Part shown: one piece after another, positions 47,535 to 59,423 of the stretch
How the letters are laid out: each line of letters starts with the position of its first letter
How positions within the stretch are numbered: the first letter of the stretch is position 1
Assembly (NCBI GenBank): GCA_020744425.1
Contig: JAGMUV010000024.1
Span: 558,001 to 622,000 of the forward strand
DNA: 64,000 nt
DNA from: Dactylonectria macrodidyma
Taxonomy: Eukaryota; Ascomycota; Sordariomycetes; Hypocreales; Nectriaceae
Direction of reading: 5' to 3'
Position numbers and translations under genes: made by a program
The notes under the pieces: model-generated
What the model was told of the DNA's origin: nothing
The model's database searches: none
Seen by the model: only the letters and a program-made list of their open reading frames with translations

Positions 47535-48515
47535 CTAGTCAGCAGTGTTCTGCACCATCTGGGGATTCCAGAATCTCGCAGTCCCAAAGTCGATCTCCTT
47601 GAGCGAGACCAACTGGGTCTTTCGTACTAATTTACAACCAACTGCCAGGATAATGAAACCCAAGAGGACAACGTAGTTCTGAAAGAAAGCCTCGACATCC
47701 CACGGGGCGAAAGCAGTCCATTCTTGAAAAAATACGCAAAAGACGTTGCCGACAAGTCCGAGGTAGGCGCAGAAGCGAGGCCGGTGCCTGGAATGGCAGG
47801 ACGTACGGGCTGATGTTCGCGCTGATAGAACCACTCGTAGACGAATATTATTAAACGAGATGAGGCCCCCTGCGCATGTCAATAGGTGTTATGGTCACGG
47901 AGGCGGTTGTTGTCGTTTGTTTACAGGTGATGAAGGTATCGACGCCAGTCATTGAAACGATCAGGTGTAAACAACACCAGCTCCGCTAGACAGGTTAAGC
48001 AGAGACAGGAATCCAATCAAGTTCATGAAAATAAGCGAATAAACCGGGACGCCGCGTTTGTTTGTCCAGCGGAATATCTTTGGAGCCAGGCCTTCATCCG
48101 CCAGGCCGTAGAGGGTGCGCGAACCGACGTTATAGGGGACAGTTATGGTCAGGAAGAAGATTCCCAAAAGGAAGATGCCCACGATGCGCCAGAGAACACT
48201 CTTGACGGCGTTGGGCACATCTTTACTGGGGTTCGCCGACTCGCCGGCCGTCAAACCAATCATCTCGGTGTCACTGTACTGGAGGGCAGCAAAGACAAAG
48301 ATCCTGAAGACACCCTTGGCGCCGTCCGCGAACAGGCTTGGGTTATGGTAGAACTTGAATCCAATTTTCTCGCCGCCGATTGCGCCTGACGTGATCAGGA
48401 TGGCGCAGATGAAGAAGGCCAGGATTGCAAGGACCTTGATCACTGAATAGCCATAACGGATTACCAACGTAGCTCTATAAAAGAAGAGATAGCTTTGGCA
48501 CCCACACATCCACAA
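47535..48515 (-). pseudogene. APC amino-acid permease fragment with internal deletion
   Basis: Minus strand. VIKVLAILAFFICAILI, FRIFVFAALQYSDTEMIGL, TAGESANPSKDVPNAVKSV and LWRIVGIFLLGIFFLTITVPYN match yeast-amino-acid-permease-type proteins from about helix 5 on. Then the text jumps directly to GSRTLYGLADEGLAPKIF, skipping roughly 45 residues that normally hold a helix and loop. Helices 1-4 are missing upstream. After GAGVVYT a stop interrupts the frame, and the final helices continue in another frame to WNPQMVQNTAD. It is a decayed permease next to the gentisate genes; an intact permease of a different subgroup stands at 52194. Confidence 0.8.
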
Positions 48516-49965
48516 ACAGAAAAGAGTGTCTTGGCTGTCTGGTTGCTTCAGTTGGGCGAGGTGACCAGGCGAGGCTCTTGGGTCTTGCTGAGGACGGCGG
48601 CGAGGCAGCCAATTTAATAGGCCTCACTTCCCTATCATCGAAGTGTCAATGAGCCGGTTGCTATTAGAAGGTGCGCTAATCCCCTTCGCAATTTTCTCGT
48701 TATGTAGCGCCCTGGACTGCTGAAAAGGCCCCCTTGCACCGGTAGGTAGATATGTAGTAAATGTCTTACCTGACATTTTCCGTGATGAAGCTACGCTGAG
48801 GAATGTATGCTCTCTCTTTCGTACGACGGAATGGAAGGCGTGCCTACTGTAGCATTTGGTCCGTCTGCTTTGCGTAGGGAGGGGTGTTTGTAGGCAAACG
48901 CTGCCACAAATGCAGACGGGTTTCGGAGGTTGACTTTCCCTGTTGCTACCAACATCCTGGCTTGTCAATAAACTCATGGGACACTTGGATGAGTGGTTGG
49001 TGGCTCCTGTATCAATTCGGTTACTTGGCAAAGCCTAATAAACTCTAATTAACTAGAGTTAAAGTGGATACTTTTATGCAGGGAGTTCACGACCTGCTGA
49101 ATTCAGTTGTCAGCTCCGTGGTATTTTTAGTGTACTTCGCCCATTTGACGAGTCAATACCGCAACCGAGACGCAGAAATAAGGCTTAGCACCAGTCCCTA
49201 AGCAAATCCTCAAAATTAGCCATCGTGCGGGCCGGCGCGAGGATCGGTAAGCAAGACATAATAGCGGCACGCCACACACCACAGCCCTGCAAGTGGACAG
49301 CCTGATTTTCGGACCTGGTACGACAGCCTGTTTAAGCACCCAGAAGGATCAACTTACTCGGTGTGAAACTGGGGCTGGTTGCCTCGCGGGGGCGAGCTGA
49401 AGATCTGCAATGCACGCTGAACCCCCTTTTTCGATAGCGTGTGTCCACCTGCGGAGCGAAACTGGGCAGCGATGTCTTGGGGAGACTACTCCAAACGGTC
49501 AACAGATCATCCTTTGCATTTTGGGGATTCTGCCATTCCCGGTGGCTACGAACCACTAAATACCACTCCTAGGAGATACGGAAACAAGCGCGTCGGCCAA
49601 CAGAGTTTGACTGTGTCGAGGTAAGGCTAGGTTTCAAGGATCACAGCGGCAATACAAGGAGACAGAGTGCTGAGTAACTTGAGGTCGAAGATACTTGCTA
49701 CTGTTAATGAGACTGTGGAACTATCTATCTACCAATACAACATCCATCCAGACTTCCCTCACCGCTGCGATGCGAAGCACCAACACCCATTCCACACCAG
49801 TTGTCCTAACCCTCACCCTCACCCGACGATCGACAGGTACATCGCAACAAACTGCTCAAGACAGGCTCCATGAAATCGACTCCAAGAAGCCGAATCTACG
49901 CCTTGATACATGTCACGGACGCGTAAACTCTGCAGAACATGCCTCTCGCAGAGTAATTCATCGGC
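48516..49965. other. Intergenic
   Basis: 1.4 kb without a supported gene. The missing N-terminal part of the permease was looked for here on the minus strand and not found. Confidence 0.45.
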
Positions 49966-50555
49966 TTAACGACGGCGACCGGCCTTGGGCTTGGGCTTTA
50001 CAAAGTGCTTCTTGACCCAGAAAAATCCAACCGCAGCAGAGATCATCCAGAGAACTGCAGCTGCGAAGGAGAAGACATAAAGAACCCTCCACTTGGTGCA
50101 AACGGATGAACCAGGTTTGAGAAGTTGGTCATCATCGTCCGAGACGTTGATATTCTTCACAGCATCCGAACTGTCGGAGAAGGCGGGATTTCCGCATGTA
50201 TCAATGGAACACTTTAGCTCTTGTTAGCGAACTGAGATTTGAGACTACGGGGAAGTCTTGTAGAACGTACATAAGCCAGCCAACCACCACCAGCGGCCAA
50301 CGGGAGAGCAAGGATCGCATCGAACTTCCAGTTCATATGATTGCTCGAGAATGGGATCAGCCAAATAGCGGCGAGGAAGGCGGAGAGGGTGCCGAAGACA
50401 ATGGTGAAGATGAAACGGCTGAGATGTCCGAGGTCACCTTTCCTCTCTGCCACGGGATCTGCGATATATTGACCGGCAACGCCAACGATGACGACTGCAC
50501 AGATCAACTGTGCGGCGCGAATGGCGATTGTGACGATCTTCAACCACACTGCCAT
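49966..50555 (-). CDS. MARVEL-like four-helix membrane protein
   Basis: Exons 50555-50271 and 50211-49966 give 176 residues. Four hydrophobic segments: residues 5-28 (IVTIAIRAAQLICAVVIVG), about 45-67 (FTIVFGTLSAFLAAIWLIPF), about 78-95 (ILALPLAAGGGWLAY) and 140-163 (VLYVFSFAAAVLWMISAAVGF), with a cysteine-containing loop (CSIDTCGNPAF) between the last two and a basic tail ending KAGRRR. This pattern fits the fungal membrane-associating (MARVEL/Nce102-like) domain. These proteins sit in plasma-membrane domains; the role here is unknown. The start MAVWLKI is preferred over an in-frame upstream ATG because a TATAAATA box (minus strand, 50675-50682) lies about 120 bp before it. Confidence 0.85.
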
Positions 50556-50674
50556 GGTGAAAGACTTGCGAGGGCTGTAGAATAAAATGGGATGGTTTAG
50601 GCGAGCAAAGAGATGCTTGTGTGAAGAAGAGTGATGGTTTCCAGCAATGCGAAACGAGGACCCAAGCGGGGGGG

Positions 50675-50682
50675 TATTTATA
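50675..50682 (-). promoter_or_regulatory. TATA box of the MARVEL-like gene
   Basis: TATAAATA on the minus strand, about 120 bp before the ATG at 50555. Confidence 0.55.
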
Positions 50683-50789
50683 ACCATCTGAACTGGATTT
50701 CAGACGTCAAAACGCCATCTCTGTCCAACGGAGGTCTCAGACGCTTTGCAACCGTGTGGTTTCTTTCCAGAGTCTGTTTTTTTTTTTTG

Positions 50790-50840
50790 CACAGCCTGTT
50801 CTTCTTCACAGCCTGATCTCCTTCGCAGCCTGCTTACACC
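50790..50840. repeat. 17-bp tandem repeat, three copies
   Basis: CACAGCCTG (third copy CGCAGCCTG) recurs at 50790, 50807 and 50824 with an intervening pyrimidine stretch, directly after a poly-T run. It lies about 235 bp upstream of the MARVEL-like start codon. Confidence 0.75.
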
Positions 50841-51570
50841 TTGCATAGTGGCGGCGGGGCAGAGACATTAGACCCTCCACTCGGTCAGCAGCCTCAAACC
50901 ACTATTGTTCCTGAATTGCACTTCTTCTCGCATTACGAGTCAAACCTGGATGCACTTAAGTGTTGTCTCAACGGAGAGGGTGCTCTGACCGCCTCCTTGA
51001 TACAAAATACGAGCGCGATCCACAGCCCAGCCGCTCGCGCAGTGCGACGCTTTGCACATTGAGATGCGAAAAAGAAGTCTATTTTTAAGCTATCTTTACT
51101 GCTCAATCAATGCCATTGGGCATTTGAGTGAGTTGGGGGGGCCGAAGGATGATCTACTGCTTACTATTGCTGAGGTTGTCTGCTTCATCAAGCGCGAGTT
51201 GCCCGAGGATGAACAAAGAAGGCTGTCTCAGTTTTGCTGACACGTCACACCCACCAAGTGCTCGCGGGGGCCGCGAATGTAAGGGTTGGTGTCAACCAGT
51301 ATCATGTACAAAGATCGAGGACTGGTCTTCGTGGGGTAGACTTGTTAATACTTCAAGGCTTTCACGTAGTGATTACCAGGCTAGCACTTGCCAAGAGACC
51401 TTATTGCTACCTAGCTGGTTAGGGCAGCTATGATAGCATGCCTCACTTCTAGCTACGTAGAAACATAGAGAATGCCTGGCCTATATTTCACTCCACATAA
51501 TTCTGCACTTTGTAATGTATGGTGGTCTGTCTTCCTTCAGATGGAATGGAAAAGTGCGTTTCTTGCCCAG

Positions 51571-52021
51571 TGTCACGGCCTAGCCATGACCTGTGCCAAG
51601 ACTAAGCGAGGAGCACCACTTTTCCCAACTCTCAGAACCAACCATAGGTAGCCGGGCCGCAAGCGCTGCACTTGCTGGGAAAAGAACGAGATCAACACAC
51701 AAGACTATTACGCCATTGAGCTGTGAAGACTTATCACTCGAGTCCTAAAATAGCCATTAAGTGGTATATGAGAAGCAATCATTGTTATGCGCGATTCTTC
51801 TCAACAATCTAACTACGGCAATGACGTATATATATCTATATGCATATATCACATTGAATCTGTTCTCCGCATTCCCTACCCTGGAGAATCTTAGATTATG
51901 CCACTCCGTGGGATGAGTCCCGATCAGTTCTATTCGATCTGCTCCGTCCCAAACTCGCCTTATCTGAGCCTAAACCTCTGAAACACAACGATTCTTATTC
52001 TGATCTCGTGAGTGTTCGACA
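51571..52021. mobile_element. Possible solo LTR (TGTCACGGCC ... GTTCGACA)
   Basis: About 451 bp bounded by TG and CA, with TATATATATC in the middle and a TCTGATCTCGTGAG segment before the right end, a pattern common in fungal LTRs. It shares its first ten bases with 37791-37800. No target duplication is obvious, and no internal element is attached. Confidence 0.4.
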
Positions 52022-52193
52022 TGGGACGAGGGTGGTTGGTGAAGAATGATTTGCTGGCGGCACCCAACCGTTAAGTCAAAGTAGGAAAGGTTTTGGCTGC
52101 CAGTTGCAATGGCATTTCATGCTAGAATACGTTTCTGATAATGGAGAGCCGCTATGGAAGATGCCCTGGCACAAAGAGAGCCTGAGGTTTCAA

Positions 52194-54089
52194 CTAGGAC
52201 GCTGTGTTGACTTGATTAAGTAGATCCCAGTCAATCTTAGGACCATTAAACTTATGGCGGCGTTCGAGCCAGAGGAGACAGATAAGCATGAACAGACCAA
52301 TAATTACGGGGGCGTTGCTGCGATACCATTTAGCAAATATATCAGATAGCAATGTGCGTCGACAATTTGTGAAGGACAAACTCACTAGTTCATGGAGTTG
52401 ATGGATGTCGGGTTTGTTTGAGGAAGACAGAACACGACGCCAATGACGATCAAGAATACAACCGAGTATAAGTTGACTGCGTAACCCCATTTGCCGAGGT
52501 TGTATGGGTGTTGTGGAAGCTTTCCGCGGCCCTGTGTGAGCAGGATCGCCTGAGGAATGATGTACGAGAGGTTGAGCATGAGACAGAGTGCGTTGATGAT
52601 AGAGTTAAATGCTGCTGTGCTCGCAATATAGATCAAACCATAGATGGCACAGAATACGGCAGAGAGGACAGTTGTCCTCCAGGGGATGCCGCGCTTAGGA
52701 TCAATGTGCTGCCAGTAGCTGGCGAATGGAAGTCCTTGCTGTAAACTGGTAAGCGGTTTTCAAGTCTCAAAGTCGTTGATTTATACTCACGTCACGAGCG
52801 AAGGCCCAGGTGATTCGACTACAAGTCACCCACTGACTAGGGATGCATGCTGTAATGGCTGTTAGCAGATATGATTCGTATGCCGTGTCAGAGACTTACT
52901 ATAATACAGAAATGTTAGGTATGCTTGCAAAGCGGTTGCAGCTGACTTGCTTCCAGTGGCTTGATAGAAGACCTCAAAACTGGGGAGGAAAGAGGTTTGG
53001 ACAGCTTCCATATCTTTAATACAAAAGAGCATAGCGACGGTCCAAGGAATCGCAATCACAACACCGGTGGCCATGCTCATATTTCTAGGGAACTAGTTAG
53101 CACTCTGCCGAAAATAGATAGTTGGTTGGCTTACAAGACCTGGGGAAGCTTCCGACCCGGATTGGGCAACTCTTCGGCAATATGAGTAACTGCGCCGTTT
53201 GCCGCATAGCAATATAGGGCAGCAGCAATGGAAAGAAGCCAACCCGTTCCTGCATTCCAGCCGCTAATACCGTGGTTCTCCAGCATGATTGATCCAGGTG
53301 CATAGTCGCCACCGGCCATAGCGAGACATACTGCGATGGTAAGGATCATGCCGATCAGAGAGAAACCCGAGGCGGATTTAGTCATGTAGTCGATATATCT
53401 TTGCTTGATCGTATAGATAGGAATGACTATTGATGACAGTCGTCAGTTTGTGGATCTCCCCTGATATCCAACACTTACGTGACAGAGCGATGACACCCAG
53501 GTAGCACAAGTAGATCTGATATCGCTCCTGTGAGAAGTCTGGAAACCATGCTGCAGCACATCCAAATGCTGATATAGCCGTATAGATAACACCAGAGCAG
53601 GTAGTAATCCACCATGCAATGATATTAATAGCACCCGTCACGTAAGCAGCAAAATTTCGAGTTCGAGGCGGCGCGATAATGTAGACGAAGTGATACTGGC
53701 CACCCGAAGATGGGAAGGCAGAGCATAGCTCGCCCAAGCCGAGGAAGACAATCCATTGAGCAGCAGCAGCGATGACAAGGGCAAATAGGGTGGTGACGCC
53801 GCCTCCGTAGATGAGCACGAGACCGAAGGTAGAAGCGTATGTGAGCCACGAGTTCGAAATGCTGCCACCCAGCCCAAGTTAGTGGAATCCCTGCGCAACA
53901 TGACAGGGAAGCAAACCTGTATGCCAGAGAAAGGGCACCCAGCCAGGAGAATGATCGTTCGAGCTCCGACTTGTGACCCTGCGCACGAAGACGTTGCTCG
54001 TCAAGATCGACCAGGGACCCCTTCTCGACGGAGGGGGCGCGATCAATGTGGTTGACACCACCAAGGTCCTCAGATGATTTCTTTTCCAT
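52194..54089 (-). CDS. APC-family permease (amino acid/choline type)
   Basis: Seven exons right to left: 54089-53917, 53861-53479, 53426-53135, 53084-52900, 52849-52791, 52738-52386 and 52317-52194, giving 522 residues. A charged N-terminal tail of about 45 residues precedes FSWLGALSLAYSISNSW (helix 1 start), the QWIVFLGLGELCSAFPSSGGQYHFVY block of helix 3, IAEELPNPGRKLPQV, GLPFASYWQHIDPKRGIPWR and NALCLMLNLSYIIPQAILL. These are signatures of the fungal GABA/choline permease subgroup (Uga4/Hnm1-like), with about 12 helices at the plasma membrane. The intact frame and conserved loops suggest function; the substrate is open. It lies 1.9 kb from the D-amino-acid oxidase on the same strand and could supply it. 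Confidence 0.92.
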
Positions 54090-55990
54090 GATGCTTGATA
54101 TTCGCAGTTGCTGTCTGTGGGCGGAGTAGAACCTTGGTTGCTTGGGAAATATGATAAGTTATCTAGGAAGTGGACAGGCCGTGTTGAGGAGAGACATCAC
54201 GGGGTTGTTTTATCGAGCATACCTACCCTTAGCCAATTGAGGGGTACGTAGCCGCTCCTAGTCTAAGATAGCCGTGACACACTTACGGTGACTTTTTTGT
54301 CCATTCCCTAAGTAGTAGTAAGCTTTGAGGGGGGAAAATGGGGGGATAAGCTTTCCGCCAACTTGCTCCGGTTCTCGGGGTAAGTTCTCAGCATTTGGGG
54401 CATGGCCACTGCCAGAAGCAGACAATCCAGTCTTGAGCTAGCTGGCTGATTCTGAAGCTGTCGTTATCTTCCGTATCGCACTAATTGGAGGGGCCAATAT
54501 GTGTTACTACTGCTTGTGGAATAGCGCACCCACTTCCCCCGTGCTCTTGGTCTGGGGTTGAGTGCACTGTACCCCAGCTTTGATGATGCTACCCCTCGCC
54601 TCTAGATCGTGTTCTAGGCTGCCGGGCAACATCTCGGCTGTAGGTTTTCAACACTCTCCGGTCGAAAACGTAGCCGTAGATACTGCTGCCTCCACACTCG
54701 GAGAACTCCCTACCGCCTCACTAACTACAGCGGTGCCTTAACAAGTAAAACTGCCGCGACGCTCTTTATTCGCTATTTATCTAACTGTTAACTTGATGTT
54801 AAACTAGTCGTTGTGTTAGGGTATAGGTCCATGAATGTCTATGGATAGGGCTATCTGCTCTATCACAGGCGGGAGTGACGGGCACAAGGGTAAAAACGTA
54901 GTTGCCCATTGCAGCACTTTGCGTAAACACGAAATGTTAGAAAGGGGTTGGTTCCTCAGCAACAGAACATACCTGGGAAATAATTCACAAGATAAGGGCT
55001 ACTAAGGTTACATACTTTGGGTCATGTAACAACTGTTGCATCCAAGTTACTGTTGTATTGAGGCGGCCCTCCGCGACGGCAGTGCTCCTTATGTGCGGGA
55101 TTTTGTCCCCATTTACATCATTAGAAAGTTTCCGATGTCAGCGCTAGAGCTCATGGATGCGTGCACTATATACGGCTGGGGTACATGATCCAACGACATC
55201 CGATACCAATTCTCCGTCGAACATCAAGCAGGACCTCTGAACACCTTCCTTCCAACCGAGGCTAGCATCCAGAATTTAGGAAAGGGTGTGAAAATAGAGG
55301 GGAATGAGCCTAACCATATGAGGCACACAGATTGGAGAAGCGAGGTTCTCACACTGTCTCGGAATTCGACGGTGAGCGAGCTGCCGAGCGGTAGCAACCA
55401 GATCTACCAGAGACGGACGGCGAACCCTCCCACTTAAGACAGAAAATTTCCTCTTCTTTCAGTGTTCAAGACATGTTCCCCTGGCTGTGACATCGAAGGA
55501 ATTATCATCAAACACTCACTACGGTTCACCGTAGGGCTATGCGGTGCAGACGGGTCCGTCACCAGGTTATCGCTTCAACACGGCACGGTGTATAAGTCAC
55601 GTCTCGCCAGCGCTACGCTTCAATTGCCATAACTTTATCATGTTTATCTCTCCCAAGCGGCCGGTTGATACATGGGGTAGCTGCTTAGAGACAAATCCCA
55701 CTCTGGCCGTCGGTGGTCCAGATAGATTGTCGCTAGGGCTTTCAGCCCCGCTCCGGTATCGCGATCCATGAGAAGATTAGGCAACTTCGTTCGCTTCTTG
55801 TACTAATTGAAGGGAACTTTTTTGTTTATGGGTCTATCAGGAGTTCATGTCAGGCCGATTTCAGTCACACAGTGTTTGACACAAATGGATAACATGTGAA
55901 ATTTACGATCAAGACTATTCCAGCCTCAACAAATAACCACATTCTAGAATTCAACCTCCACTGCCCTCAGTGTTGTCCAGAGTATCAACA
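54090..55990. other. Intergenic
   Basis: 1.9 kb. No supported gene, repeat or RNA seen. Confidence 0.45.
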
Positions 55991-57279
55991 TCATAGCTTT
56001 GAGCGGAATCCTCTTTGGATATCGGATAATAAGTCTTCCGCAATGCTAACCGCATCTAGTGCCATGCCATAACCGGCTTGAAACCCAGTTCCTCCCGCTC
56101 CGTAGTTGTGTACAACGGTTCGCGTCCGCCCTGCGATGGACAAATCTTGCCTCTCGACTCGTGTACCACCTTCACGGGAGGGACGAAGGCCGGAAAATGC
56201 CGCGAGGACTTCTGGAGTACTATCCCTAACCTCTCCACTCAGCTCAGAAGTGCGGTGTAGGATAGACTGCGTTTCGTAAGAGTAGGTGGCTCCGTCGCTG
56301 GTGAGTGGCCGTTAGTGTATGACGGGCCTAGAAGTATGAGTGACTTGCCTGTTTCCTTTCTGCATATAACCACCGAGAATCACATGGCCATTTGAGAAGG
56401 GCCGGGGGATGATATAAGTCTCGTAATCTCGACCGTGCCTCATCATGTTTGTCCGCACGTCGGGGGCGAGCGTTAGGAGAACTTGCCCGCGGGTTGGGTA
56501 GCACTTGGAGTCCTCAACTCCTGGGAAGTTCCTGGCCGCATTTCCAATGCAGTTAAAAACGATCTGTGTGGCCTCAGTAGAAAACGCCGCACTGAGGTTT
56601 GGCAACGTTCGTCTGACGAAAAGGACGCCATAGTCCTGCTTTAGCCTATTGTATAGGTAGAGGAGATGCTTGGGTGCGTTGACTGTTAGAGTTGTAAAGG
56701 ATGCGCCAAATTTGACACCCTCTGGTAACTGCTCAGCCTGAAGGGCCCGGAACTGCGTTTAACCATCAGTAAGGCTCTCGCGCAAAAGGGTCCACGTCTA
56801 GTCTTACATCCTCAAGATATTCCGACATTGCTTTGATCTTGTCATGAGGAACGTTGTCATCCCAAAACTCAGTTGATGGTGTTCTCTGCACGAATGTGTA
56901 CTCTGGCCTCTCAGACGCGAGCTTGCTTAGATGTAAGTATCCTGCCCGATCCCATTTCACGGCGTTGGCATCAGTGCCTGAAATGGCCGAGAAATTGCAT
57001 CCTGCCCTGCAGATGAACTTAGCGGTTGAGACCTCCCTGCTCGTCAAGTGCTTTGACTAACCATGGGGACGTATACGACAATGCTGTATCTCCAGGCAGA
57101 TGCTCAGCGATGACAGTAATGGACTGCCCGTAGCCCCTTTCAGAGAGTACAAGGGCTACATCAAGGCCAATGATGCCGGCACTAGTTGCTAGTTAATGCC
57201 AATCAACAAAAATAAGCAATGTTTTCACTTGAACTCACCCAACGATGATGATACTGTCTTGAGCGCTCTGAGAATGCAT
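55991..57279 (-). CDS. D-amino-acid oxidase, peroxisomal
   Basis: Exons right to left: 57279-57239, 57181-57062, 57006-56808, 56752-56349 and 56297-55991, giving 356 residues. The FAD-binding start IIIVGAGIIGLDVALVLSERG is split by intron 1. SYTSPWAGCNF, VFNCIGNAARNFPGV, PTRGQVLLTL and GLRPSREGGTRVERQ, then YGAGGTGFQAGYGMA, follow in the standard order for DAAO-type oxidases. The arginine in RPSREGGTR and the tyrosine in the MMRHGRDYETYIIPRP segment fit the known substrate-binding region. The protein ends RSKL, a canonical PTS1 signal, so it should act in peroxisomes, oxidising D-amino acids to keto acids with release of H2O2. D-aspartate oxidase is an alternative. Intron 4 (56348-56298) has a GC donor, GCAAGT. 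Confidence 0.92.
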
Positions 57280-58451
57280 TTCTAGAGTTCGCGGATATCA
57301 CTTCCCCAAAGAAGAATATCAGCTCCAGGTCTGCGCGAAACTGAGGGTTATTTCATAATCTCTCGTCAGTCAAGCCCACGATAGGAAATTTGTAACCGCA
57401 GCTAATGGCCGTAAGCACAGCGTAGTCTCTAACGACTCTCAGATCTACCACCTTGCCAGTATGCTCCAGTCACATATTTGCTTTGTTCGCATACGGCATC
57501 AGCCAGAAAAGCCCTATAACCCCATGCGGCAATCCCTACTCAAAACTTGTAAAATGGGGGCTAGCCGGCACTCATCCCAGCTAGGTGGGGACTAAAAGAC
57601 ATGAGGAGTATTTCTGGTGGAGACAGGGATGTTCTCCATGTGGTATTCTGTTGAACGGAAGATCCATACGTGCATTGACCCAGGTTGGATATAGTGATTT
57701 ACACCATGATTCGCGAACTAGAGTGTACTTCCTATTAGGGGACAACCCGGTTTGATAGAAACTCAATCACGAATGTTTCTAAGCCGCAACGGCGAGGATG
57801 TCGCCGCCGCCCGGCTCCTATCATCCTCGTAATTCATCTTACGAGCTGTCTGCTAGAGGTAGAAGCCGGGGGGGATTGCCGTCTCGGCGGGATGTCCACA
57901 AGTGAAACCACCCTTGCTTCTTTGGCAGAAAAGTAACCTTGATTGAAGGATTGAGCTATAGATTATCTTCGTAAGCGAGGCTGATACGGCTGTATCAAAG
58001 CATCCCGATGAGGCTGATTGAATGCAAGAAGCTCCCTTGGTGATACTGGCACAATTGATCTTCGTTTCTAGGATACGAACTTCAGAAGGATGTATTAAGC
58101 AACTGGGTTATTACTGAAGTCTCTCCTTACAATCCATGCCCTTCTTTTCCACTAAGATTAGATTCACGACCAACATATTTGATGAGATTCGCTTTGAAGA
58201 AAGAGACGCCCAGCAGTGAAATTTCCAAGTGAAACAATCCAGATTGTGAAGACACAGCCACATTTGTTCATATGTTGGCTCATACAAGCGAGTAAAAGCT
58301 TTGATCAGTTGAATGGCCCTGTGTTGCCCATGAGACAGCAGCAGCGAGTACGCTGGAGCAGACGAGCGGTATTGGTTGGATGTTAAGAGGGTTGCTTGAG
58401 TTTTGGATACAATTTCTACTTTATTCTTTTTACTTTACATCAATGATCTCC
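57280..58451. other. Intergenic
   Basis: Spacer between the D-amino-acid oxidase and the transaminase, both on the minus strand. Nothing recognised. Confidence 0.45.
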
Positions 58452-59423
58452 TTAAGCCTTGGTGTAGTCGATCGCGAAGCTGTATTTGTCGTTGTAATGC
58501 ATTCCCCAGTAACCATCCCAAATATCCTTGGTGATAGGACCGACCTTTCCATCCTTCACGGGTTGGCCGTCGAGAACCGTAATAGGCATGATGCCACCGG
58601 CAGTTGTGCACATCAAGATCTCGTCGGCATCATAAACAGCCGCGATGGGAACATACTCAACGCGGATATCGTAGCCGGCAGCATGGGCAGCATCAATCAC
58701 ACTCTTTCGTGTGATGCCCTGTAGCACGCCACGATCGGGGGTGTAGAGGACGCCATCCTTGATAATGACAACGTTGAAGCCCGAGCCTTCAGTAAGGTTG
58801 CTATCTCCATCCGTCAGGAAAGGGAAGGTGGCTCCGCGGTCGGAAGCCTCAAAGAGGCCGCGAACTAGGTCACCCCACTGCAGGTTCTTAATCGTGGGAT
58901 CGATAGCACCGGGAGGGATTCGGCGCACAGTCCGGGCGACGATGGCGTGGCCACCATTGTATTGATCCTCGGGGTCCATGCACCAGACATAAGGCTGAAT
59001 GAACATGTAGAGGTTGTTGTTAAGCAGGTCCTCGGGTCGAGCACCTCGAACGCCAGTAAGACCACGGGTGACGATCAACTCGACAAAGGCATCCTTGATG
59101 CCGCTCTTGGCGACCATGTCGCATAGAATCTCCTTAATCCCCTCGCGAGAGATAGGGAACCTGAGACGCATCTTCTTGCAGCTGGCCTCGAGACGGTCAA
59201 GATGGCAGTCGAGGCGGAAGAAACGTCCTTCCCAGACAGATGGTACGTCATATGTCAGGTCGGAGTGCATAAATCCCTGGTCGAGCAGAGGAATGCGCGC
59301 TTGGTGCAGAGGCACAAGCTCGCCCTCGACCCAGGCGACACCCTTGGCGAGCGGGTTGTCGCTCTTTTCAAGGATCGCTTGTCGCTTGGCGTAGCCGGCG
59401 AAGATCTTGTTCATGGTGGCCAT
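58452..59423 (-). CDS. Fold-type IV PLP aminotransferase, (R)-selective amine transaminase-like
   Basis: Single exon, 323 residues, start [32 protein letters not shown] is the class IV N-terminal block; [20 protein letters not shown] forms the active-site loop; K179 in [11 protein letters not shown] is the PLP lysine; [15 protein letters not shown] and [11 protein letters not shown] bind cofactor phosphate; [11 protein letters not shown] closes the site. The pattern matches the small group of fungal (R)-selective omega-transaminases (Aspergillus terreus type) much more closely than branched-chain transaminases, notably through the [10 protein letters not shown] block and RGARPED loop. Natural substrates of this group are not well known; D-amino acids and chiral amines are the leading candidates. 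It neighbours the D-amino-acid oxidase. Confidence 0.93.
   Translation of the reverse strand: MATMNKIFAGYAKRQAILEKSDNPLAKGVAWVEGELVPLHQARIPLLDQGFMHSDLTYDVPSVWEGRFFRLDCHLDRLEASCKKMRLRFPISREGIKEILCDMVAKSGIKDAFVELIVTRGLTGVRGARPEDLLNNNLYMFIQPYVWCMDPEDQYNGGHAIVARTVRRIPPGAIDPTIKNLQWGDLVRGLFEASDRGATFPFLTDGDSNLTEGSGFNVVIIKDGVLYTPDRGVLQGITRKSVIDAAHAAGYDIRVEYVPIAAVYDADEILMCTTAGGIMPITVLDGQPVKDGKVGPITKDIWDGYWGMHYNDKYSFAIDYTKA

Larger units (their letters stand above)
50556..52193. other. Intergenic with short tandem repeat and possible solo LTR
   Basis: Contains the MARVEL-gene TATA box (50675-50682), a 17-bp x3 tandem repeat (50790-50840) and a TGTCACGGCC-start LTR-like stretch (51571-52021). No gene supported. 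Confidence 0.45.

Noticed and set aside
51052..51240. 62-codon frame with SELGGPKDDLLLTIAEVV text
   Set aside because: Short, no start or neighbour support, no family known to me.
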